This document shows positions 1 to 5,021 of a stretch of 5,021 bases of DNA, in pieces. The stretch is from Actinomycetota bacterium (GTDB taxonomy: Bacteria > Actinomycetota > Actinomycetes > Streptosporangiales > Streptosporangiaceae). Location of the stretch: NCBI GenBank assembly GCA_003140115.1, contig PLIQ01000368.1, positions 1 to 5,021 of the forward strand, written 5' to 3'. Positions within the stretch are counted from its first letter, which is position 1, and each line of letters starts with the position of its first letter. The position numbers and the translations under genes are program-made. A model generated the notes under the pieces. It did no database searches and had not been told where the DNA came from. It was given only the letters and a program-made list of their open reading frames with translations.

Positions 1-815
1 CGCCCGGTCCAGGCGGCCATGCTGTGGCGGGTGGTCAGGGTGTCGGGGTGGTCGGGGCCGAGGACGCGCTGCCGGTCGGGCAGCAGCGCGGTGAACAACT
101 CCAGTGCGGCCCCGGCCTTCCCGGCCTCCCCGGTCCAGTCGGCTATGTCGTGGCGAGTGGTCAGGGTGTCAGGGTGGTCGGGGCCTTGCATCCGCTGCCG
201 GTGGGGCAGCAGCGCGGTGAACAATTCCAGTGCGGCGCCGGCGTCCCCGGCTCGCCCGGTCCAGACGGCGATGTTGGAGTGAGTCGTCAGCGTTTCTGGG
301 TGGTTTGGGCCGAGGACGCGTTGCCGGTCGGGCAGCAGCGCGGTGAACAATTCCAGCGCGGCGCGGGCGTCCCCGGCCCGTCCGGTCCAGAACGCGATGT
401 TGTGGCGGGTGTTGAGAGTGCTGCGGTCGTCCGGGCCGAGCACCCGCTCCCGGTCGGGCAGCAAGGCGGTGCACAACTGCAGGGCGGCGCGGGCGCCCCC
501 GGCCCGCCCGGTCCAATGGGCTAGGTTGTGGCGGGTGTTCAGCGTGTCTGGGTGGTCGGGGCCGAGGATCTGGCGCTGGTCTCGCAGCAAGGCGGTGCAC
601 AGCTCCAGGGCGGCGCCGACGTCTCCGGCCTGTCCGGTCCACAGGGCGATGTTGGCTCGGGTGGCCAGAGTGTCAAGGTGGTCGGGACCCAAGATCCGCT
701 GCCGGTCGGGCAGCAAGGCGGTGCACAGCTGCAGTGCGGCGCGGGCGTCCCCGTTCCGCCCGGTCCAGGCGGCGATGTTGTGGCGGGTGGCCAGGGTGTC
801 GGGGTGGTCGGGGCC
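1..815 (-). repeat. Array of 126-bp direct repeats encoding 42-residue TPR units (7 copies, leftmost truncated)
   Basis: Seven units in exact 126-bp register, with no insertion or deletion between them. The Gly codon opening each 'GPDHPDTL' block lies at 813, 687, 561, 435, 309, 183 and 57 (low coordinate, minus-strand codons). Each unit reads roughly GPDHPDTLxTRHNIAxW, then TGRAGDARAALELF, then TALLPDRQRVL. This matches paired-helix TPR repeats of the kind common in actinobacterial STAND proteins. Units 1-3 (from the N-terminal side) carry LC before TALL, and units 4-6 carry LF. Residue 9 runs A, A, N, N, T, T, T, suggesting stepwise duplication. The residue before the invariant Trp changes in almost every unit. 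Further units probably continue left of the window. Confidence 0.95.
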
Positions 816-2813
816 GAGTCCCTGACGGAGACGCTCATACCAGGATTGCCACAGCGCGAGGTTGTCTGCCGGGGTCGGGAGTTCCGGCAGCGCTGACAGC
901 GCCTGATCTGATTGTCCAATGGCCCAGAGGTGCTCACTGCGGCGGTCCCTCGCGTACGCCGCGACAGGCTTACTGTGCGGGCCGGCCTGCTGCAGATCGG
1001 CGAGAGCCTGCACGATCGCAGAGTGAGCTTCGGTGACGGCATCCTCGCCGAAGTGACCGCGCAGGAAGCCGGCGATTAGTTCATGAGCGGGCCCGACCCG
1101 TTCGTCCGGGCTGCCGGCGTCGGCTCTGGCCAGGAGTTCGCCGAGGGCGACCAAGCCATCCCGGACGCGTACGGCCAGAGTCTGGTCGCTGCGATCCTCG
1201 GACCGGAGCGCGGCAACCAGAACCTCTAGCGGCATCCGTGCGCCCACGGGCGCGGCGGCGAGCACCCTGGCCACGTCCGCCACCGGTGCCTGCGGAGCCG
1301 TGGTGACCGCTCCCGAGACGGCCTTCTCAAACACCGGCGCCAAGTCCAGGCCGGGGTACAGTTGCGCGCCAGCGAAGTGGCCCGCCCGGTGCAGACCGCT
1401 GAGCACGCGGGCCCGCAGCCACTCTCCGCCACTCAGCAAGGCGATCCGGTCCCTCGCTTCCGGATCCTCCACCAGGGCTCGCACCAGCTGTTTGACGCCT
1501 TCGGGGTCTCCCTGGGGCAGGTGGATTTGTGAGGCTGCGGGCAGGTCGTCCATGTGGCGCCCGGTCACGATCAGGCCCGCGTGGTGCAGGTTTGTGAAGG
1601 CCTCGAGCAATCGCCGTCGCTGTACGGTGTCGAGTTGCTCGACGGTGTCGACCCCAACCAGGACCCGTGCGTCCTCTGGGTCGAGGTGGGCGAGCGGGCC
1701 GGTGACGACCTGGTCGAACCGAGGTAGTTTCTCTTGCTCGTGAACAGGCGTGGCATTCTGGAACCGTTCGGCGGCCTTGCGGTAAGCCGGGCTCTTGTCC
1801 AACTGCTCAAGCAGCGCCTCGGCCAGGTCCGCCAGGTTGTCACCCAGCCGGGCGGTAACCAGGGCGTCCACGCTTAGGTAATCCCCGGCGCTGCTGCGTC
1901 CGAACGAGGCCAGCAGCGCTGACTTGCCGGTACCGGGGCCACCGGTGATGGCGATCGGCGAGACGCGGTTGGCGAGCAGTCGCATCACGTCCGCGGCGGG
2001 GCCCGGACGCATCTGCCAGTTCCGGGTCAAGCGGGCGACCACGCCCGCCATCTGCGTCCCCGCCAGCGCAGGCCTCAGGTCCGCCGCGCTATTGAGGCCC
2101 AGCCACAAGCCCGCGTCACGGCTGCCGTTCAACGACATGTGTGTCGTCGGCGCAAGGTCCGAGCAATCGGCGGGTGCGACGTCACGCAACCGGTCATGTT
2201 CGTCGTAGGCTCGCAGCTGGGCGTCGGCCGTCTCCGGCGAGCCCTTTTTCAGCAACTCAATTAAAGACCTGCTGAAGCACCCCCGAGATGCCACCTCCTG
2301 AGGGCGGGTGGCCGCGAAAACCTCCACCCTCGCCTGAAGCCCCTGCCATAGAAGCCCGGGAACCGGGTCGGAGATCACAGCACCCGAATGGCAGGCGTCG
2401 ATGACCAACATCAGGCCGTCGACACCCGAATATCGCCGCAGCAATTCCTTGATCCGCTGGCCGATGGGGACAGCGTTCTCGGAATCGATCAGGTCCGGGC
2501 TGGGGGTGTCAGAAGCGACGAGGTAGAAGTCTTGGCCCTCTTTGTGGCCGTGGCCGAGGAAATACACGAATAGCGTCGCCTGCTCCCGGCCAGCGCTGGC
2601 CATGGCCTCATCGAGCGCCTTCACTATCTCCGCCCGAGTGGTGGTGGCCGATGCGGTGAGGAACTCCCGGCCGTCCGGAAGCGCAGGTCGGCATGACCCG
2701 TAGCGGTCGTCCAGAACCACCGCGCGCAGGTCCTGCATCACCTCGGGAACGAAATCGAGCTTACCGAAGCGGTCGTTTTGAACACCGATCAATAGCGCAC
2801 GCCGCTCACCCAT
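1..2813 (-). CDS. Caspase-like protease / STAND NTPase / TPR-repeat protein (NLR-like), C-terminus beyond window
   Basis: Predicted cytosolic signalling or defence protein; 937 codons are visible with no in-frame stop, and the end lies left of the window. Residues 1-165 are a caspase-like (C14) domain: it opens with 'RRALLIGV', has the catalytic His in 'YFLGHGH' (H88) and the catalytic Cys in 'VIDACHSG' (C141), followed by 'ATRPQEVA' and 'CFSRSLIELL', as in bacterial caspase homologues. Residues about 285-480 are a P-loop NTPase: Walker A 'GGPGTGKS' (291-298), Walker B 'VLVGVD' (D389), a sensor-like 'VTGR' (416-419) and 'LSGGEWL' near 460. Residues about 500-666 are helical linker. From residue 667 there are seven 42-residue TPR units, the last cut by the edge. 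The ATG at 2813 is the only plausible start, because an in-frame stop lies at 2823-2825. No Shine-Dalgarno is visible. From the family, one expects NTP-dependent oligomerisation activating the protease; the ligand and protease target are unknown. Domain calls are firm; a defence role is inference. Confidence 0.93.
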   Translation of the reverse strand, partial: MGERRALLIGVQNDRFGKLDFVPEVMQDLRAVVLDDRYGSCRPALPDGREFLTASATTTRAEIVKALDEAMASAGREQATLFVYFLGHGHKEGQDFYLVASDTPSPDLIDSENAVPIGQRIKELLRRYSGVDGLMLVIDACHSGAVISDPVPGLLWQGLQARVEVFAATRPQEVASRGCFSRSLIELLKKGSPETADAQLRAYDEHDRLRDVAPADCSDLAPTTHMSLNGSRDAGLWLGLNSAADLRPALAGTQMAGVVARLTRNWQMRPGPAADVMRLLANRVSPIAITGGPGTGKSALLASFGRSSAGDYLSVDALVTARLGDNLADLAEALLEQLDKSPAYRKAAERFQNATPVHEQEKLPRFDQVVTGPLAHLDPEDARVLVGVDTVEQLDTVQRRRLLEAFTNLHHAGLIVTGRHMDDLPAASQIHLPQGDPEGVKQLVRALVEDPEARDRIALLSGGEWLRARVLSGLHRAGHFAGAQLYPGLDLAPVFEKAVSGAVTTAPQAPVADVARVLAAAPVGARMPLEVLVAALRSEDRSDQTLAVRVRDGLVALGELLARADAGSPDERVGPAHELIAGFLRGHFGEDAVTEAHSAIVQALADLQQAGPHSKPVAAYARDRRSEHLWAIGQSDQALSALPELPTPADNLALWQSWYERLRQGLGPDHPDTLATRHNIAAWTGRNGDARAALQLCTALLPDRQRILGPDHLDTLATRANIALWTGQAGDVGAALELCTALLRDQRQILGPDHPDTLNTRHNLAHWTGRAGGARAALQLCTALLPDRERVLGPDDRSTLNTRHNIAFWTGRAGDARAALELFTALLPDRQRVLGPNHPETLTTHSNIAVWTGRAGDAGAALELFTALLPHRQRMQGPDHPDTLTTRHDIADWTGEAGKAGAALELFTALLPDRQRVLGPDHPDTLTTRHSMAAWTG

Positions 2814-2820
2814 GGAACAG

Positions 2821-2833
2821 TCTTACAGTAAGA
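2821..2833. promoter_or_regulatory. 13-bp palindrome in the divergent promoter region (operator or overlapping -10 elements)
   Basis: TCTTACAGTAAGA is a perfect palindrome about a central A, with 6-bp arms, in the 69-bp space between the two divergent genes. It contains a TAnnnT hexamer on each strand: TACAGT on plus (2824-2829) and TACTGT on minus (2830-2825). It could therefore be a pair of overlapping -10 elements driving both genes, a dimeric repressor site, or both. On the minus strand the hexamer ends 11 nt before the ATG of the caspase gene, which would give a leaderless or nearly leaderless mRNA. I see no convincing -35 box on either side. The palindrome is a direct observation; its role is inferred. 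Confidence 0.45.
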
Positions 2834-2873
2834 AGCGCGACAACGACAGCCTTAACCACTGAGATTGGGTCTT

Positions 2874-2879
2874 GGGGGA
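2874..2879 (+). promoter_or_regulatory. Ribosome binding site deciding the hydrolase start
   Basis: GGGGGA ends 3 nt before the ATG at 2883. The spacing is short, but it is the only purine-rich anti-16S-like stretch near the gene. It supports the ATG at 2883 over the in-frame TTG at 2865, which has only GAGA directly abutting it. Confidence 0.55.
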
Positions 2880-2882
2880 TAC

Positions 2883-3806
2883 ATGGCGCAGATCGTGCTC
2901 ATCCATGGCATCGGACAGCAGGGCAGCACCGTCGAGGAGCAGGAGGCCGAGTGGTTGCCCAGTCTGGTCAAAGGAGTCCTGGCCAGCGGGCACCCGAATG
3001 CGGCAGCCGTGGCCGCGCGGGTGGCGGCCTCGACAGATCGGAACTGCCCGTCCCTGGCCCGGATGGCGTTCTACGGTGACCTGTATCTGCCCACCGACAC
3101 GCAGGGGGACGAGGTGTCAGCGTCGCCCGCGGCCGAGGCCCTGGCCGAGGCGTTCGCCGCCGCCCTGCTGGCGCACGCCGCCGTCAGCGGCGACCCGAGG
3201 CTGGCAGCCGAGGCGGCCAACGCGCTTCGCCAGGCTGATCCCGGTCGCGATGGTGTGCAAGGTCTAGGCGCTCGCGCCCGCGGCGCGGCCGCCGTGCTGG
3301 ATGGCAACGCCTGGTTGACGACGCGCATCTTCGGAGCGCTGCAGAAAGCTAAGCAGGATCTGGTGCAGGTCACTCGATACCTTACTGAGAACGACCTGCG
3401 CGCTACCGTCCAGGCCAGGGTGACGGCGCTCCTGGACGACGACACACAACTCGTTATCGGACACTCACTCGGCACCGTCGTCGCCTGGGAAGCCTGCCAG
3501 GTACTGGGCCGGCCCCTGCCCATCCTGGTCACCCTCGGCAGCCCACTCGGGCTCGACAACGTGGTCTACCCGCGACTCCGCCCCCAACCTCCGACCTGGC
3601 CACCACTCGTCCGTCGGTGGGTAAACGTCGCACATCCAGACGACGTGGTCGCGGTCGAACCTGACCTGGGACGGCTGTTCCCGTCCCCGAACGGTCTGAC
3701 TATCGAGTCCCACACCCCGCGGAGCAAGCACGAGCACCACGCCGCCGCCGGCTACCTCGGCGAGCAGGCCACCGGCCGTGCCGTCGCCGACGCCCTGAGT
3801 GGGTGA
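2883..3806 (+). CDS. Serine alpha/beta-hydrolase (esterase/lipase-like), divergent partner of the caspase-NTPase gene
   Basis: Protein of 307 residues with no signal peptide or membrane segment, so probably cytosolic. It begins directly with the first core strand, 'QIVLIHGIGQQG' (oxyanion HG at residues 8-9). The nucleophile elbow is 'VIGHSLG' with Ser195, followed by 'LVTLGSPLGL' as in PGAP1/DUF676-like and lipase-type hydrolases. Candidate acid residues are D253 or D254 in 'VAHPDDVVAVEPDL', and the candidate catalytic His is among H283, H285 and H286 in 'KHEHHAAAGYLG'. About 185 residues separate the HG and the Ser, more than usual; the insert is Ala-rich and predicted helical, suggesting a cap or regulatory domain. 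The substrate cannot be told; a lipid or other ester is likely. The gene is transcribed away from the caspase-STAND-TPR gene across a shared 69-bp region, which suggests co-regulation. A TTG start at 2865 would add six residues but is less likely. Hydrolase fold is firm; an effector role is inference. Confidence 0.9.
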   Translation: MAQIVLIHGIGQQGSTVEEQEAEWLPSLVKGVLASGHPNAAAVAARVAASTDRNCPSLARMAFYGDLYLPTDTQGDEVSASPAAEALAEAFAAALLAHAAVSGDPRLAAEAANALRQADPGRDGVQGLGARARGAAAVLDGNAWLTTRIFGALQKAKQDLVQVTRYLTENDLRATVQARVTALLDDDTQLVIGHSLGTVVAWEACQVLGRPLPILVTLGSPLGLDNVVYPRLRPQPPTWPPLVRRWVNVAHPDDVVAVEPDLGRLFPSPNGLTIESHTPRSKHEHHAAAGYLGEQATGRAVADALSG

Positions 3807-3813
3807 GCCCCAG

Positions 3814-3837
3814 CTGCCGGGTTTTCGCCGGTGCCAG
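3814..3837. terminator. Weak hairpin between convergent genes
   Basis: CCGG (3817-3820) can pair with CCGG (3828-3831) across a 7-nt loop, GTTTTCG. Outer CTG (3814-3816) could pair with CAG (3835-3837) if TGC is bulged out. It lies in the 46-bp space between the convergent ends of the hydrolase and dehydrogenase genes, where a bidirectional terminator is expected. The stem is short and lacks a T-tract, so the call is tentative. Confidence 0.22.
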
Positions 3838-3852
3838 TAGGGGGTTAGGGAG

Positions 3853-4617
3853 TTACAGGGTCACGCCGGTCAGCGCGGCGCAGTGCCTGAGCAGTCCGTC
3901 CTGAACCGTGAGATCGCGGGCGGCGGGGTGTGGCGTGCGGGGCTTCTGGTGATAGAAGTAGCCGCCCGTCACCCTTGCGTCCGGATCCGGGCTGACGGCC
4001 AGCCATGCCTGGGTCACCGGGCCGAGTGACATGTCATCGGGTGCGCCGGGGCCGCCCATTCTGGTCGGTACCCAGCCAGGCTCAAGCGCGTTCGATAGGA
4101 CATCGGTCCACAGCCGCGCGACGGCGAAGGCGAGCACGACGTCGAACAGCTTGCTGTCGGAGTATGCCTGCGAGCCGTTCCAGTGACGGTGCTCCCACTG
4201 CGGATCGGCCAGGCCGGGATCCCCGCCGCGATGCATGCCCGAGCTGAGGTAGACCAGCCGGGCAGGCCGCTCGATCAGGCCGGTGAGCAGGTACGGAGCG
4301 AGCACGTTGATCGCGAAGACGTGCTCCAGGCCGTCATCGGTGCGGATCCGCGGCTCCCGGTAACCGACCCCGGCATTGTGAATGACCGCGTCGTAAGGAC
4401 CGCCCGCGTTAGCCTGCTCGGCGACCTGCCGCATACCCGCGATACTGGACAGGTCGCCGACGACGACGGCTCTGGCCGCGGGCAGAGCCGCACGTGCGTC
4501 CTCAGCCCTGGCTGCACTGCGGGCATGCAGCGTGACCGAATGCCCATCGTCGGCCAGCAGCCTGGCCGCCATCAGTCCCAGCCCCTCGGTGGAGCCGGTG
4601 ATGAGCACGCGTGACAT
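3853..4617 (-). CDS. Short-chain dehydrogenase/reductase (SDR, retinol-dehydrogenase-like)
   Basis: Complete protein of 254 residues, the normal length for a classical SDR: an NAD(P)(H)-dependent oxidoreductase acting on an alcohol or carbonyl. Visible motifs are the Rossmann glycine motif 'TGSTEGLG' (7-14), 'GDLSS' (54-58), 'HNAGVG' (80-85), Asn104 in 'INVLAP', 'YLSSGMH' with catalytic Ser125/126, and the 'YSDSK' active site (Tyr152, Lys156). Arg33 in 'HARS' after strand 2 hints at NADP preference. The Ser-Tyr spacing of about 26 residues matches the retinol-dehydrogenase/WWOX-like branch rather than FabG-type SDRs. The ATG at 4617 is chosen because AAGGGG lies 7 nt upstream; the TTG at 4623 would sit almost on that site. 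The gene is co-directional with the amidohydrolase upstream (90-bp gap) and convergent with the hydrolase. The substrate is not predictable. Confidence 0.92.
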   Translation of the reverse strand: MSRVLITGSTEGLGLMAARLLADDGHSVTLHARSAARAEDARAALPAARAVVVGDLSSIAGMRQVAEQANAGGPYDAVIHNAGVGYREPRIRTDDGLEHVFAINVLAPYLLTGLIERPARLVYLSSGMHRGGDPGLADPQWEHRHWNGSQAYSDSKLFDVVLAFAVARLWTDVLSNALEPGWVPTRMGGPGAPDDMSLGPVTQAWLAVSPDPDARVTGGYFYHQKPRTPHPAARDLTVQDGLLRHCAALTGVTL

Positions 4618-4624
4618 CAGCAAT

Positions 4625-4630
4625 CCCCTT
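4625..4630 (-). promoter_or_regulatory. Ribosome binding site deciding the SDR start
   Basis: On the minus strand AAGGGG is followed by a 7-nt spacer (ATTGCTG) and then the ATG at 4617. This is near-ideal Shine-Dalgarno geometry. It argues against the in-frame TTG at 4623, which would have only one or two bases of spacing. Confidence 0.75.
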
Positions 4631-4632
4631 CG

Positions 4633-4650
4633 AGCGCAAGCAGCGCAAGC
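4633..4650. repeat. 9-bp tandem direct repeat upstream of the SDR gene
   Basis: AGCGCAAGC occurs twice back to back (4633-4641 and 4642-4650), immediately upstream of the SDR Shine-Dalgarno. It could be a direct-repeat regulator site, a 5'-leader element or a replication-slippage product. The repeat is exact; any function is unknown. Confidence 0.5.
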
Positions 4651-4651
4651 A

Positions 4652-4680
4652 TAGGCCGAGATGATCGAACGGCCGGCCTA
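4652..4680. other. Inverted repeat between amidohydrolase and SDR genes
   Basis: TAGGCCG (4652-4658) and CGGCCTA (4674-4680) form a perfect 7-bp inverted repeat with a 15-nt loop; the right arm overlaps the palindrome GGCCGGCC. It lies downstream of the amidohydrolase stop and upstream of the SDR gene. It may be a weak intrinsic hairpin or a protein-binding dyad. There is no T-tract in either direction, so I do not call it a terminator. Confidence 0.35.
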
Positions 4681-4707
4681 GAGGCAACTTGTGCCGGGTC
4701 CGGTTGG

Positions 4708-5021
4708 TTAGGCACGCAGATGCTCCCGGCTGGCGTGCATCAGTTCTAGGGCGTGGTCGACATTGTCGCCGGCCAGCTTGCCGTCGCGCTTGACCACGTC
4801 GCCCCCAACGATCACCGTCTCGACGTCGGCGGGACCCGCTCCGAGGACCATGACGGCGACCGGGTCGCCGAACCCGTCGAGGTGGGGAGATCGCATGTCG
4901 ATGACCACGATATCGGCCTGTTTGCCCGGCGTGAGGGTGCCGATCTCGTCTTCAAGGTGCCACACCCGGGCTCCGTCGATGGTGGCCAGGCGCAGCATGT
5001 CCCGCTGGTGCAGGTCCACGG
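4708..5021 (-). CDS. Amidohydrolase C-terminal part (TRZ/ATZ-type deaminase/chlorohydrolase superfamily), N-terminus beyond window
   Basis: The last 103 residues plus stop of a protein whose start lies right of the window; the frame is still open at the edge. It contains the C-terminal hallmark of the metal-dependent amidohydrolase superfamily: 'LRLATIDGARV' then 'IGTLTPGKQADIVVID', the return to the small beta-sandwich domain, followed by 'VETVIVGGDVVKRDGKLAG', the typical final beta-hairpin. This pattern fits the cytosine/guanine deaminase, S-adenosylhomocysteine deaminase and atrazine-chlorohydrolase-like branch. The metal-binding HxH, His and Asp residues lie in the missing part, so substrate class and activity cannot be judged. 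An internal GTG at 5017-5019 is not taken as the start, because the family needs several hundred residues upstream. The gene is co-directional with the downstream SDR and possibly co-transcribed. Confidence 0.88.
   Translation of the reverse strand, partial: VDLHQRDMLRLATIDGARVWHLEDEIGTLTPGKQADIVVIDMRSPHLDGFGDPVAVMVLGAGPADVETVIVGGDVVKRDGKLAGDNVDHALELMHASREHLRA

Noticed and set aside
1..815. CRISPR array or other noncoding repeat
   Set aside because: The repeat is a contiguous 126-bp unit with no unique spacers, stays in one reading frame and encodes TPR helices.
24..896. Several long plus-strand open frames (24-524, 343-825, 528-896) with repetitive Gly/Pro/Val- or Ser/Arg-rich products
   Set aside because: They lie antisense to the TPR-coding repeats. 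The absence of stops and the internal repetition are by-products of the 126-bp GC-rich repeat on the other strand. The minus frame has recognisable domains and runs uninterrupted for 937 codons.
169..1042. Minus-strand open frames (169-642 and 539-1042) rich in Arg/Pro
   Set aside because: They are out-of-frame readings of the same TPR repeats and linker; their composition is unlike a folded protein and the true frame covers the same DNA.
2865..2882. TTG start for the hydrolase, six codons upstream
   Set aside because: It has no properly spaced ribosome site, and the added residues (MGLGGY) precede a natural first beta-strand that begins right after the ATG at 2883.
3071..3740. Minus-strand frames opposite the hydrolase
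   Set aside because: They are antisense shadows of a gene with a clear catalytic serine motif; their Ser/Arg/Ala-rich products are typical of high-GC antisense frames.
4183..4614. 143-codon plus-strand open frame within the SDR region
   Set aside because: It is antisense to the SDR, whose full set of family motifs is present on the minus strand; the plus-strand product shows no recognisable motif.
4618..4623. TTG start for the SDR
   Set aside because: The AAGGGG site would be only one or two bases away; the ATG at 4617 has 7-nt spacing and places the Rossmann motif at the usual distance from the N-terminus.
4652..4680. Intrinsic terminator for the amidohydrolase
   Set aside because: The stem is only 7 bp with a 15-nt loop and no T-rich tract follows on the minus strand, so it is kept only as an inverted repeat.

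Overview
The window looks like chromosomal DNA from a high-GC actinomycete (Streptomyces, Frankia or Streptosporangiales type). Codon third positions are strongly G/C biased. The protein families also fit, notably a TPR array built on a 'GPDHPDTLxTRHNIAxWTGRAGDA' pattern, which is typical of large actinobacterial signalling and conflict NTPases. No RNA gene, CRISPR array, insertion sequence or phage gene is visible.

Positions 1-2813 (minus strand) hold one very large open frame that runs off the left edge: 937 codons are visible and the C-terminus is missing. It encodes, in order, a caspase-like (peptidase C14) domain, a P-loop STAND/NACHT-like NTPase, a helical linker, and at least seven 42-residue TPR units. 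The TPR units are encoded by exact 126-bp DNA periods. The layout is that of a bacterial NLR-like protein: protease effector, then nucleotide switch, then repeat sensor. Positions 2883-3806 (plus strand) hold a divergently transcribed serine alpha/beta-hydrolase with a GHSLG nucleophile elbow. The two genes share a 69-bp intergenic region containing a 13-bp palindrome that could be a regulator site or a pair of overlapping divergent -10 elements.

Positions 3853-4617 (minus strand) encode a classical NAD(P)-dependent short-chain dehydrogenase of the retinol-dehydrogenase-like type. Positions 4708-5021 (minus strand) encode the C-terminal end of a TRZ/ATZ-type amidohydrolase that starts beyond the right edge. 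These two are co-directional with a 90-bp gap holding a 9-bp tandem repeat and a small inverted repeat. They look like ordinary metabolic genes.

The interesting part is the left half. My inference is that the caspase-STAND-TPR protein and the divergent hydrolase form a two-gene conflict, abortive-infection or programmed-death module, with the protease as effector and possible activator and the hydrolase as a second effector. The domain calls rest on motifs visible in the sequence. The functional link between the two genes rests only on adjacency, the shared promoter region and knowledge of such families.
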